The notes under the pieces: generated by a model
The model's input: the letters and a program-made list of their open reading frames with translations, nothing else
Database searches by the model: none
Told to the model about the DNA's origin: nothing
Part shown: positions 25,193 through 31,738 of the stretch, in pieces
How positions within the stretch are numbered: the stretch's first letter is position 1
How the letters are laid out: the number at the start of each line of letters is the position of its first letter
Made by a program: the position numbers and the translations under genes
From: Caulobacter sp. FWC26
Lineage (GTDB): Bacteria > Pseudomonadota > Alphaproteobacteria > Caulobacterales > Caulobacteraceae
DNA length: 64,000 nt
Assembly (NCBI RefSeq): GCF_002742645.2
Contig: NZ_CP033875.1
Span: forward strand, 3,636,001 to 3,700,000
Direction: 5' to 3'

Positions 25193-26620
25193 TCAGTCGA
25201 TCGGCGACCAGCGCTTCTCGCTGGCGGCCTCGGCGCGCTTGGGGCCGCGAAACTCGTTTCGGGGAGCCGCGCCCTTGGGCGCCTGCCCCCGGGCCTGATC
25301 CCGACCCTGGCCACGCCCTTGGCCGGACTTCTGGCCGCCCTCGGTTCGGCCAGCGCCGCCGCCAGGCTTGCGGTTACGCTTGCGGCGCAGTTCGGACGGG
25401 ACGTTGTTGCGCGGGTCGGCCTTGCGCGGGTCGACGTACTTTTCAGCCGGAACCAGCTTGTCGGCGACGGCGGCCGCGGCGGCCAGCTGCTTGTCATTGC
25501 GACGGTCGAAGGACGGGATCGTCTGGCGGGTGGCCTTCTGGATGTCCTTCAGCAGATTGCGTTCGTCATCGGCGCAGAAGCTGATGGCGATGCCGTCCTT
25601 GCCCTTGCGGGCGGTGCGGCCGATCCGGTGGACATAGGCCTCCGGCACGTTGGGCAGCTCGTAGTTGATGACGTGGCTGACGTCGTTGACGTCGATGCCG
25701 CGCGCGGCGATGTCGGTGGCCACCAGGGCCCGCATCTCGCCGGCCTTGAAGGCCGCCAGGGCCCGCTCGCGCTGACCCTGGGTCTTGTCGCCGTGGATCG
25801 AGGCGGCCTCGATGCCGGCGGCGTTCAGATACTTGGCCACCCGGTCGGCGCCGCGCTTGGTGCGGGTGAAGACGATGGTGCGCGAGAAGCTGCTATCGGC
25901 GAACAGTTCGGCCAGCAGCGGACGCTTGCGCTGGGCCTCGATGAACAGCACGCGCTGGTCGATGCGCTCGACCGTCGTGGCCTGCGGGGCGACCGAGACC
26001 TGCACGGGGTTGTTCAAGAGCTCGCCGGCCAGCTTGCCGATCTCGCTGGGCATGGTGGCCGAGAAGAACAGGTTCTGGCGGTTCTTGGTCAGTTGGGCGG
26101 CGATCTTGCGGATCGGCACCACGAAACCCAGGTCCAGCATCTGGTCGGCTTCGTCGAGGACGAAAATCTCGGTGCCCGAGACGATGGCCGACTTCTCGGC
26201 CATGTGGTCCATCAGGCGGCCGGGGGTGGCGACCAGAACGTCGATGCCGCCGGCCAGGGCCTTCATCTGCGGGCCGTACTTGACGCCGCCATAGATGGTG
26301 TGGACCGACAGGCCCATATGGACGGCGTAGGCCTTGAAGTTCTCGGCGATCTGGGTGGCCAGCTCGCGGGTCGGGGAAAGGACCAGGCAGCGGAAGCCGC
26401 GGCGCGGGGCCGGCTTACGGTCTTCGGCCAGGCGCTGCAGGATCGGCAGGGCGAAGGCGGCGGTCTTGCCGGTGCCCGTCTGGGCGATGCCCAACAGGTC
26501 CTTGCCTTGCAGCACCACCGGAATGGCCTGGGCCTGGATCGGCGTCGGTTCCTTGTAGCCCTTTTCAGCAAGCGCCTTCAGCAGCGGCTTGGCCAGGCCA
26601 AGGTCGGAAAATTGAGTCAC
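25193..26620 (-). CDS. rhlE: DEAD-box RNA helicase RhlE
   Basis: ATP-dependent RNA unwinding. A 475-aa protein with the full set: Q motif (FSDLGLAKPLLKAL ... GYKEPTPIQAQAIP), motif I AQTGTGKTAAF, Ia PTRELATQI, II DEAD (VLDEADQMLDLGF), III SAT, IV, V ATDIAARGID, VI HRIGRTARKG. The C-terminal tail is basic, Gly/Arg/Gln-rich and low-complexity, typical of RhlE and able to bind RNA. The start is the GTG at 26620 (VTQFSDLG); the longer frame upstream is unlike helicase. In C. crescentus RhlE matters for growth at low temperature. Confidence 0.94.
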   Translation of the reverse strand: MTQFSDLGLAKPLLKALAEKGYKEPTPIQAQAIPVVLQGKDLLGIAQTGTGKTAAFALPILQRLAEDRKPAPRRGFRCLVLSPTRELATQIAENFKAYAVHMGLSVHTIYGGVKYGPQMKALAGGIDVLVATPGRLMDHMAEKSAIVSGTEIFVLDEADQMLDLGFVVPIRKIAAQLTKNRQNLFFSATMPSEIGKLAGELLNNPVQVSVAPQATTVERIDQRVLFIEAQRKRPLLAELFADSSFSRTIVFTRTKRGADRVAKYLNAAGIEAASIHGDKTQGQRERALAAFKAGEMRALVATDIAARGIDVNDVSHVINYELPNVPEAYVHRIGRTARKGKDGIAISFCADDERNLLKDIQKATRQTIPSFDRRNDKQLAAAAAVADKLVPAEKYVDPRKADPRNNVPSELRRKRNRKPGGGAGRTEGGQKSGQGRGQGRDQARGQAPKGAAPRNEFRGPKRAEAASEKRWSPID

Positions 26621-27012
26621 GTGTGTTGTGTCTTTCAAGCGCCGAAAAACAGCGCATGCGTTCCTCGCACGGCTGGCCTGTCGGCTATCGTTCGGGGGAG
26701 CGCCCCGCGTGCACGGGCGATCGGTGAGAAAAGCTCTCAAGGCGCTCGACAGGCTGGCCCGAAAACGGACCCTCACGCGGCTGGAGCGCCAATAGCGCCG
26801 GAGTGGCGCGAGTGGGTGTATCGGTTATCCGAGTAGGAAAGTCAAGTTTTGAGAGCGGCGGCGGCTTTACCGCAAACTCGACGCACCTCGCGCAAATGGT
26901 TAATAACGCTTAACCTCAAAAGCTGAGACTCAGGCGATGTTGGAGCGTTGTGACGGGAGTTGATTGGCTTGGTAAGCCAATCGGTGTTTCAAAAGCCGCA
27001 AGGGAATCGCCG
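26621..27012. other. Gene-free region between rhlE and the retropepsin module
   Basis: 392 bases between two divergent genes. The part next to rhlE is probably its promoter and a leader; such helicase genes often have long cold-regulated leaders. An AT-richer stretch with GTTAATAACGCTTAACC is at 26907-26925. A perfect 9-bp hairpin lies at 26962-26982. I find no credible ORF. Confidence 0.5.
26962..26982. promoter_or_regulatory. Perfect palindrome upstream of the small partner gene of the retropepsin
   Basis: GATTGGCTT, GGT, AAGCCAATC: nine perfect pairs around three bases, 30 bases before the start at 27013. It could be an operator for a dimeric repressor or an RNA hairpin in the leader. No T-run follows. 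Confidence 0.45.
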
Positions 27013-27276
27013 ATGACCATCCTTCGAGACGACATCGCCGCATTCGAAAAGATGCGCGCGGAATTAGAGGCCGCTCATGCCAAGGAGTGGGTTGTCATCC
27101 ATGGTGGCGAGCTTCAAGGCGTTTTCAATGACTTCGAAGAAGCGGCCACGCTTGCCGTGGAGCGTTTCGGGTCAGGGGCTTGCCTGATTAGGCAGATCGG
27201 CGCGCCAGCTGCAATCCAGCTGCCGGGTGGAATGATTTTCACGCCTTCGCATGCCCTCAGCGCAAGCCGGGTTTAA
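27013..27276 (+). CDS. Small protein paired with a retropepsin-like protease
   Basis: An 87-aa protein: a helical N-terminus (FEKMRAELEAAHAKE), a beta-rich middle (WVVIHGGELQGVFNDFEEAA) and SGACLIRQIGAPAAIQLPG. The middle resembles DUF5678-type small proteins, but this is only by eye. AAGGGAA upstream of the ATG supports the start. Its last 26 bases overlap the protease gene in another frame, which implies coupled expression in a fixed ratio. Candidate roles are adaptor, inhibitor or substrate of that protease. Confidence 0.72.
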   Translation: MTILRDDIAAFEKMRAELEAAHAKEWVVIHGGELQGVFNDFEEAATLAVERFGSGACLIRQIGAPAAIQLPGGMIFTPSHALSASRV

Positions 27277-27706
27277 AGCCGGAAGGGCAGGCGCGTCCCC
27301 AGCCGATCTGCTCGTGCAACTCGGCCCGACGTTGTTGGTCGACATAGGCTTGAAGTCCCAATCGCCACCGGGCGACAAGCCTGATCTGCCCAAAAAGAAG
27401 GTCAAAGCGCTGATCGACACCGGAGCAGGTGGTGACTGCATCGACGATGATCTCGCCCGCTCGCTGGGGCTTCCGATAACCGATGAGGGCGAAATCAGCG
27501 GTGTTGGCGGCCGCCATTGGGCCTACATCTATACTGCCCGCATCTACATTCCGAGCCTGGAGCGGCTCCTGTTTCAACCCTTCACCGGGGTCAAGCTTCA
27601 GCGGGGCGACCAGTGGCATGGCGTCATACTCGGACGGTCGTTCCTGCGTGGATACAAGCTCGCGTACAATGGCGCTGACGGAAGCGTATCGGTCGATGCG
27701 CTATGA
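27251..27706 (+). CDS. Retropepsin-like aspartic protease
   Basis: A 151-aa protein. KVKALIDTGAGGDCIDDDLA is a clear aspartyl-protease active site (D-T-G-A followed by the expected hydrophobic, helix-forming residues), and GVILGRSFLRGYKLAYNG matches the second hydrophobic-Gly motif of retropepsin folds (usually ILGRDFL). With a single active-site Asp it must dimerise to be active, like viral retropepsins. No signal peptide or membrane segment, so it is cytoplasmic. Codon use is less G/C-biased than in surrounding genes. Bacterial members of this group are poorly studied and the substrate is unknown. Confidence 0.82.
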   Translation: MPSAQAGFKAGRAGASPADLLVQLGPTLLVDIGLKSQSPPGDKPDLPKKKVKALIDTGAGGDCIDDDLARSLGLPITDEGEISGVGGRHWAYIYTARIYIPSLERLLFQPFTGVKLQRGDQWHGVILGRSFLRGYKLAYNGADGSVSVDAL

Positions 27707-27766
27707 CGGATCAATTTCACGCCGCCTAGATTGACCCACGCGCCGCCCCGCGCCAAACCGCCCCCA

Positions 27767-28171
27767 ATGACCAAGCCGATCGTCCTCGTCGCCGCCGCCG
27801 CCCTGATCGATGTCGACGGGCGCGTGCTGATCTGCCAGCGGCCGCCGGGCAAGCAACTGGCGGGCCTTTGGGAGTTTCCCGGCGGCAAGGTCGAGCCTGG
27901 CGAGACTCCGGAAGAATGCCTGATCCGCGAGTTGCAGGAAGAGCTTGGGATCAAGGTCGCCCAGGCCTGCCTGGCGCCCTTTGTCTTTGCGTCTCACAGT
28001 TACGAGTCTTTTCACCTCCTGATGCCACTGTACCTCCTGCGTCGGTGGGAAGGCCAAGTGACGCGCAAGGAGCACGAGGCGCTGGCATGGGTGAAACCGG
28101 ACAAGCTGAGCGACTATCCGATGCCGCCGGCCGACGAGCCGCTGGTGGCCTGGCTGCGCGACGTCCTCTGA
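27767..28171 (+). CDS. mutT: MutT-type Nudix hydrolase (8-oxo-dGTP diphosphatase)
   Basis: Hydrolyses oxidised nucleotides such as 8-oxo-dGTP before they enter DNA. A 134-aa protein with the Nudix box intact: GGKVEPGETPEECLIRELQE followed by ELGI. The preceding LWEFP is the usual MutT sequence. The ATG at 27767 gives the usual start; a TTG twelve codons upstream would add a Pro-rich stretch. Its stop is overlapped by the next small gene. Confidence 0.92.
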   Translation: MTKPIVLVAAAALIDVDGRVLICQRPPGKQLAGLWEFPGGKVEPGETPEECLIRELQEELGIKVAQACLAPFVFASHSYESFHLLMPLYLLRRWEGQVTRKEHEALAWVKPDKLSDYPMPPADEPLVAWLRDVL

Positions 28172-28323
28172 CCGCGTTCTGGCGTGACCAGTCCGGCGCG
28201 ACGGCGGTCGAGGTCGGGGTGATCGTGGTGCTGATCAGCATCGCCCTGATCGGCGCCATGACCGTGCTGAGCGACGGCATCAAGACCGCCTTCACCAAGT
28301 CCGCCGACGCGATGGGCAGCTAA
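28168..28323 (+). CDS. Orphan Flp/PilA-type pilin-like protein with a CTG start
   Basis: A 51-aa protein resembling Flp pilins: a short leader ending in SG, then ATAVEVGVIVVLISIALIG (cleavage G|A with Glu at +5) and IKTAFTKSADA, close to the end of Caulobacter PilA. No ATG, GTG or TTG exists in this frame before the leader; the only possible start is CTG at 28168, overlapping the mutT stop as CTGA, or re-initiation after mutT. No other pilus gene is nearby. It could be a minor pilin or a decaying copy. Confidence 0.7.
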   Translation: MTAFWRDQSGATAVEVGVIVVLISIALIGAMTVLSDGIKTAFTKSADAMGS

Positions 28324-28341
28324 CGGCGCCTACGCCGCCCC

Positions 28342-29253
28342 TTAACCCGCCTTGTCGCCGGTCGATTGCTCCTGGGTCCCAAGGGCGTCGGCCAGGCGCA
28401 TCTTGGCCGAGCCCGGCCGCAGCGGCTTTTGCTGGCTGTCGTGCGGCGCCCAACCGGTGACCGAGACGATCTCGAACGTCGCCGGCACCTTGCCATCGGC
28501 CTCGGCGAAGCGTTCGACATAGAGCTCCATCGCCCGAAACAGCACGCGCCGCGTCAAAGGCTTGCGCGAGCGGTCCAGCAGCACGCTGGTCTCGCCCATC
28601 TTGCGCAGATCCCGCAGCAGCGCGATCGGATGGCCATAGCGCACCTTGACCCGATCGACGTCCGCCACCGGCAGGGCGAAGCCCGCCCGTTGCAGCAGGC
28701 CCGCCGCATCGATGGCGTCGGCGAACGGCGACACCCGCATCGACGCGCCGTCCGACAGTTCGGCCTCGGCCGCCAGCAGGCACTGGCGCAGCTCCGTCAG
28801 GGTCGCCCCGCCAAAGATCGCGCCGACGAACAGCCCGTCCGGCCGCAGCGCCCGGCGGATCTGGATCAGCGCGCCGACAAGGTCATTGGTCCAGTGCAGC
28901 GACAGGGTCGAAACCACGAGGTCGAGCGTGGCGTCGCCGAACGGCAACCGCTCCTCGTCGGCGACGACGCGCAGGCTCTCGCGGCCGGCCAGCATCCGCC
29001 CCGACAGGTCGGCCTCGATCAGCGTGTCGAGGTTGGCGCGGGCGTCACTGTCGTTCAACGCCTTGAAAAAATGACCGTTTCTCGCGCCGAGGTCGACGGC
29101 GACCGGAAAGCGTCGCAGGATCGTCTCCAGCCGCATCACCACATCCTGAGCGGCGCGGACCTTCAGGAAGTCGGCGGCGCCGAACTCGGGCGCGGCGCGG
29201 TCAAGGCGCCGGCGAAGCAGGGCGCGGTCGAACAGGAGCGGAGAAGCGGTCAT
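28342..29253 (-). CDS. SAM-dependent methyltransferase (BioC/NDUFAF5-like)
   Basis: A 303-aa protein. It starts MTASPLLFDRALLRRRLDRA, then the SAM motif (VAVDLGARNGHFFKAL), LPFGDATLDLVVSTLSLHWT (the typical motif of BioC/NDUFAF5-type enzymes) and a Rossmann C-terminal half. Mitochondrial NDUFAF5 hydroxylates an Arg of complex I; the bacterial homologues are often annotated as methyltransferases of unknown substrate. Its ATG shares two bases with that of comF, which runs the other way. Confidence 0.85.
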   Translation of the reverse strand: MTASPLLFDRALLRRRLDRAAPEFGAADFLKVRAAQDVVMRLETILRRFPVAVDLGARNGHFFKALNDSDARANLDTLIEADLSGRMLAGRESLRVVADEERLPFGDATLDLVVSTLSLHWTNDLVGALIQIRRALRPDGLFVGAIFGGATLTELRQCLLAAEAELSDGASMRVSPFADAIDAAGLLQRAGFALPVADVDRVKVRYGHPIALLRDLRKMGETSVLLDRSRKPLTRRVLFRAMELYVERFAEADGKVPATFEIVSVTGWAPHDSQQKPLRPGSAKMRLADALGTQEQSTGDKAG

Positions 29254-30049
29254 GGGCGCGGAACATGGCGATTTCGAACCGACATGGAAAGCCGCCACCC
29301 GCCTCATGGTCCCGCGTCTGCGCGGTCTGGGTCGGGGGATGCTGGACCTGATCCTGCCGCCCGCCAGCCTGCAAGGCCAGGCCGCGCTCACCGGCGGTCT
29401 CGACCCAGCAGCTTTCAGCAAGGTCACCTTCATCGACGATCCGGTCTGCGACGGCTGCGGCCTGGCCATGCCCTATGTCGATGCGGCGGCCGAACGCTGC
29501 CCCGCCTGTCAGGCCAAGCCCAAGGCCTTCGCTCGGGCGCGGGCGGCCTGTGTCTATGACGAGCACTCGCGCGATCTGGTCTTGATGCTCAAGCACGCCG
29601 ACCGCACCGAGCTGGCGGGCCTGTTCGCGCGCTGGCTGTCGCGCGCGGCGGTCGACTTGCTGGACGAAGCCGACGCCATCGCGCCCGTCCCCGCCCATCG
29701 GTCGCGGATTCTGAGCCGCCGCTACAACCAGGCCGCCGAGATCGCCCGCCCCTTGGCCCGCATGGCGGGGCGCCCCTACCTGCCCGACGCCCTGGTCCGC
29801 CGACGCGACACCGCCAGCCAGGGCGGCAAGTCGGCCACGGGGCGCAGGCGCAATGTGGCGGCCGCCTTCGTCGTCCCGCCGGCCCGGCGACGCCAGGTCG
29901 AGGGCCGCAGGATCCTGCTGGTTGACGATGTTCTCACCACCGGCGCCACCGCCGAGGGCTGCGCGCGGGCGCTGCTGGCGGCCGGCGCGGCCAGGGTGAC
30001 CCTATCCGTCGTCGCGCGCGTTACAGAAATGCAGGCGCGTCCTATATGA
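29252..30049 (+). CDS. comF: ComF-family phosphoribosyltransferase-like protein
   Basis: A 265-aa protein. Zinc-finger-like N-terminus (CDGCGLAM ... CPACQAKP), then a PRTase domain: VPAHRSRILSRRYNQAAEIA and the PRPP-binding RILLVDDVLTTGATAEGCARAL. ComF is needed for DNA uptake in competent bacteria and may process nucleotides or aid single-strand DNA transfer; in Caulobacter its role is not established. GGAGAAG lies five bases before the ATG. It is divergent from the methyltransferase gene with overlapping start codons, so both promoters must lie inside the other gene. Confidence 0.88.
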   Translation: MGAEHGDFEPTWKAATRLMVPRLRGLGRGMLDLILPPASLQGQAALTGGLDPAAFSKVTFIDDPVCDGCGLAMPYVDAAAERCPACQAKPKAFARARAACVYDEHSRDLVLMLKHADRTELAGLFARWLSRAAVDLLDEADAIAPVPAHRSRILSRRYNQAAEIARPLARMAGRPYLPDALVRRRDTASQGGKSATGRRRNVAAAFVVPPARRRQVEGRRILLVDDVLTTGATAEGCARALLAAGAARVTLSVVARVTEMQARPI

Positions 30050-30077
30050 GGGCGTCGGAACACCAGCGAGTCACCTC

Positions 30078-30332
30078 ATGGCCAAGGTCACCATCTACAC
30101 CCGCCCCTTCTGCCCCTACTGCGCGCGCGCCGTGGCGCTGCTGAACGACAAGGGCGCTGACTTCACCGAGATCGAGGCGGGCATGGACCCGGCCCTGCGC
30201 CAGGAGATGATGCAGCGCTCGGGCCGCAACACCTTCCCGCAGATCTTCGTGGGCGAGCAGCACATCGGCGGCTGCGACGACATGATGGCTCTGGAAGACC
30301 AGGGCAAGCTGGACGCCCTGCTGAACGCATGA
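30078..30332 (+). CDS. grxC: Glutaredoxin 3
   Basis: Glutathione-dependent disulfide reductase of 84 aa, with the dithiol active site CPYC in IYTRPFCPYCARAVAL and the TFPQIF cis-Pro and GGCDD glutathione-binding motifs. It follows comF by 28 bases and overlaps the next gene by ATGA, so comF, grxC and the amidase are probably one operon. Confidence 0.94.
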   Translation: MAKVTIYTRPFCPYCARAVALLNDKGADFTEIEAGMDPALRQEMMQRSGRNTFPQIFVGEQHIGGCDDMMALEDQGKLDALLNA

Positions 30333-31165
30333 GCCAGGCCGCGCCGCTTCGCGTCGGGCTGATCCAGACCCGCACCCCCGCCACCCACGCCGCCGCGCTC
30401 GACCACGTGGCGCCGCTGGTGCGCGAGGCGATCGCGGGCGGCGCCACGTTCGTCCTGACGCCCGAATGCACCAACGTGGTGCAGAAGGACCGCAGCCTGC
30501 TGCTGCCGGCGCTGAAAACGCTGGACGAGGATCCGGTGGTGTCGGGCCTGCGCGAGATCGCCGCCCAGACCGGAACCTGGATCGACATCGGCTCGGCCCT
30601 GGTGCGGCGCGAAGCCGGCGAAAAGGCCGCCAACCGTCAGGTGGTCATCGACCCGACCGGCGCGATCGTGGCCACCTACGACAAGCTGCACATGTTCGAC
30701 GTGGACCTGCCCACCGGAGAGACGGCGCGGGAGTCCTCGGCCTATGAGCCCGGCGAGGCGGCCGTCGTGGTCGACACGCCCTGGGCGAAGCTGGGCCTGA
30801 CCATCTGCTACGACATGCGCTTTCCGGCCCTGCACCGGGCCCTGGCCCTGGCCGGCGCGACCGTGCTGACCGTTCCGGCCGCCTTCACCCGCCCGACCGG
30901 TGAAGCCCACTGGGAGACCCTGCTGCGCGCCCGCGCCATCGAGACCGGCTCGTTCGTGCTGGCCGCCGCGCAGGGCGGCTTCCACGAGGACGGGCGCGGC
31001 ACCTGGGGCCGCTCGATCGTAGTGGGGCCGTGGGGCGAGATCATCGCCACGCTGGACCATGACGAACCCGGCGTGCTGCTGGCCGATCTCGACCTGACCG
31101 CCGCCGCCAAGGCGCGCGCGGCGATCCCCGCCCTGAAGAACGCCCGGGCCTTTACCGGTCCATGA
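30329..31165 (+). CDS. Carbon-nitrogen hydrolase (Nit1/Nit2-type amidase)
   Basis: A 278-aa nitrilase-superfamily protein with the Glu-Lys-Cys triad: Glu in LTPECTNV, Lys in ATYDKLHMFDVDLP, Cys in GLTICYDMRFP. HMFDVDLP and CYDMRFPALHR are typical of the NIT group, whose mammalian Nit1 repairs deaminated glutathione; with grxC just upstream this is the most attractive role. The start overlaps the grxC stop (ATGA), giving coupled translation. Confidence 0.9.
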   Translation: MSQAAPLRVGLIQTRTPATHAAALDHVAPLVREAIAGGATFVLTPECTNVVQKDRSLLLPALKTLDEDPVVSGLREIAAQTGTWIDIGSALVRREAGEKAANRQVVIDPTGAIVATYDKLHMFDVDLPTGETARESSAYEPGEAAVVVDTPWAKLGLTICYDMRFPALHRALALAGATVLTVPAAFTRPTGEAHWETLLRARAIETGSFVLAAAQGGFHEDGRGTWGRSIVVGPWGEIIATLDHDEPGVLLADLDLTAAAKARAAIPALKNARAFTGP

Positions 31166-31184
31166 CCGACCCCATCTCAAGAGC

Positions 31185-31622
31185 ATGATCAAGTACGCGC
31201 TCCGGTGCGACCGGACTCATGAATTCGAAGGCTGGTTCGGATCTTCGGCCGACTATGACGATCAGGCCGCGCGCGGTCTGGTCGAATGCCCCGTGTGCGG
31301 CTCGACCGGCGTCTCCAAGCAGATCATGGCCCCGGCCGTCGCCGGCACGAAAGCGCAGCGGTCCGCCGAGCCCGCCGTCGATCCCAAGATGCGCGAGATG
31401 ATGATGACGGCCATGGGCGAGGTCCGCCGCCACGTCGAGGAGAACTTCGACTATGTCGGCGACGCCTTCGCCAAGGAGGCCCGCGCCATCCACGAGGGCA
31501 AGTCCGAAGACCGCGGCATCTACGGCGAGGCCTCCCCCGCCGAGGTCAAGGCCCTGGTCGAGGACGGGGTAAAGGTCGCGCCCCTTCCGCCCGGACCGCC
31601 GAAGAAGACGGACGTGAATTGA
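31185..31622 (+). CDS. DUF1178 protein
   Basis: A 145-aa protein. MIKYALRCDRTHEFEGWFGSS and VECPVCGSTGVSKQIMAP form the DUF1178 N-terminus; its two CxxC-like pairs suggest a zinc ribbon. The second half is acidic and helical (RRHVEENFDYVGDAFAKEA) with a Pro-rich tail. Function unknown. It follows the amidase by 19 bases and probably ends this operon; a family C palindrome comes next. Confidence 0.88.
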   Translation: MIKYALRCDRTHEFEGWFGSSADYDDQAARGLVECPVCGSTGVSKQIMAPAVAGTKAQRSAEPAVDPKMREMMMTAMGEVRRHVEENFDYVGDAFAKEARAIHEGKSEDRGIYGEASPAEVKALVEDGVKVAPLPPGPPKKTDVN

Positions 31623-31640
31623 GGGCTTTCATTACCCCGT

Positions 31641-31667
31641 TCTCCCCGGCCTTCGCCGGGGAAATCG
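31641..31667. repeat. CCCCGGC-type palindrome (family C)
   Basis: TCTCCCCGGC, CTTC, GCCGGGGAAAT: a hairpin between the DUF1178 gene and the restriction-modification gene. Confidence 0.65.
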
Positions 31668-31738
31668 GTGGATAAAGCGCTGGACACATGCGCCGCCCGC
31701 CGGGATCGCTATGCTGCCAGGGTTGAGTCGGAGACCCC

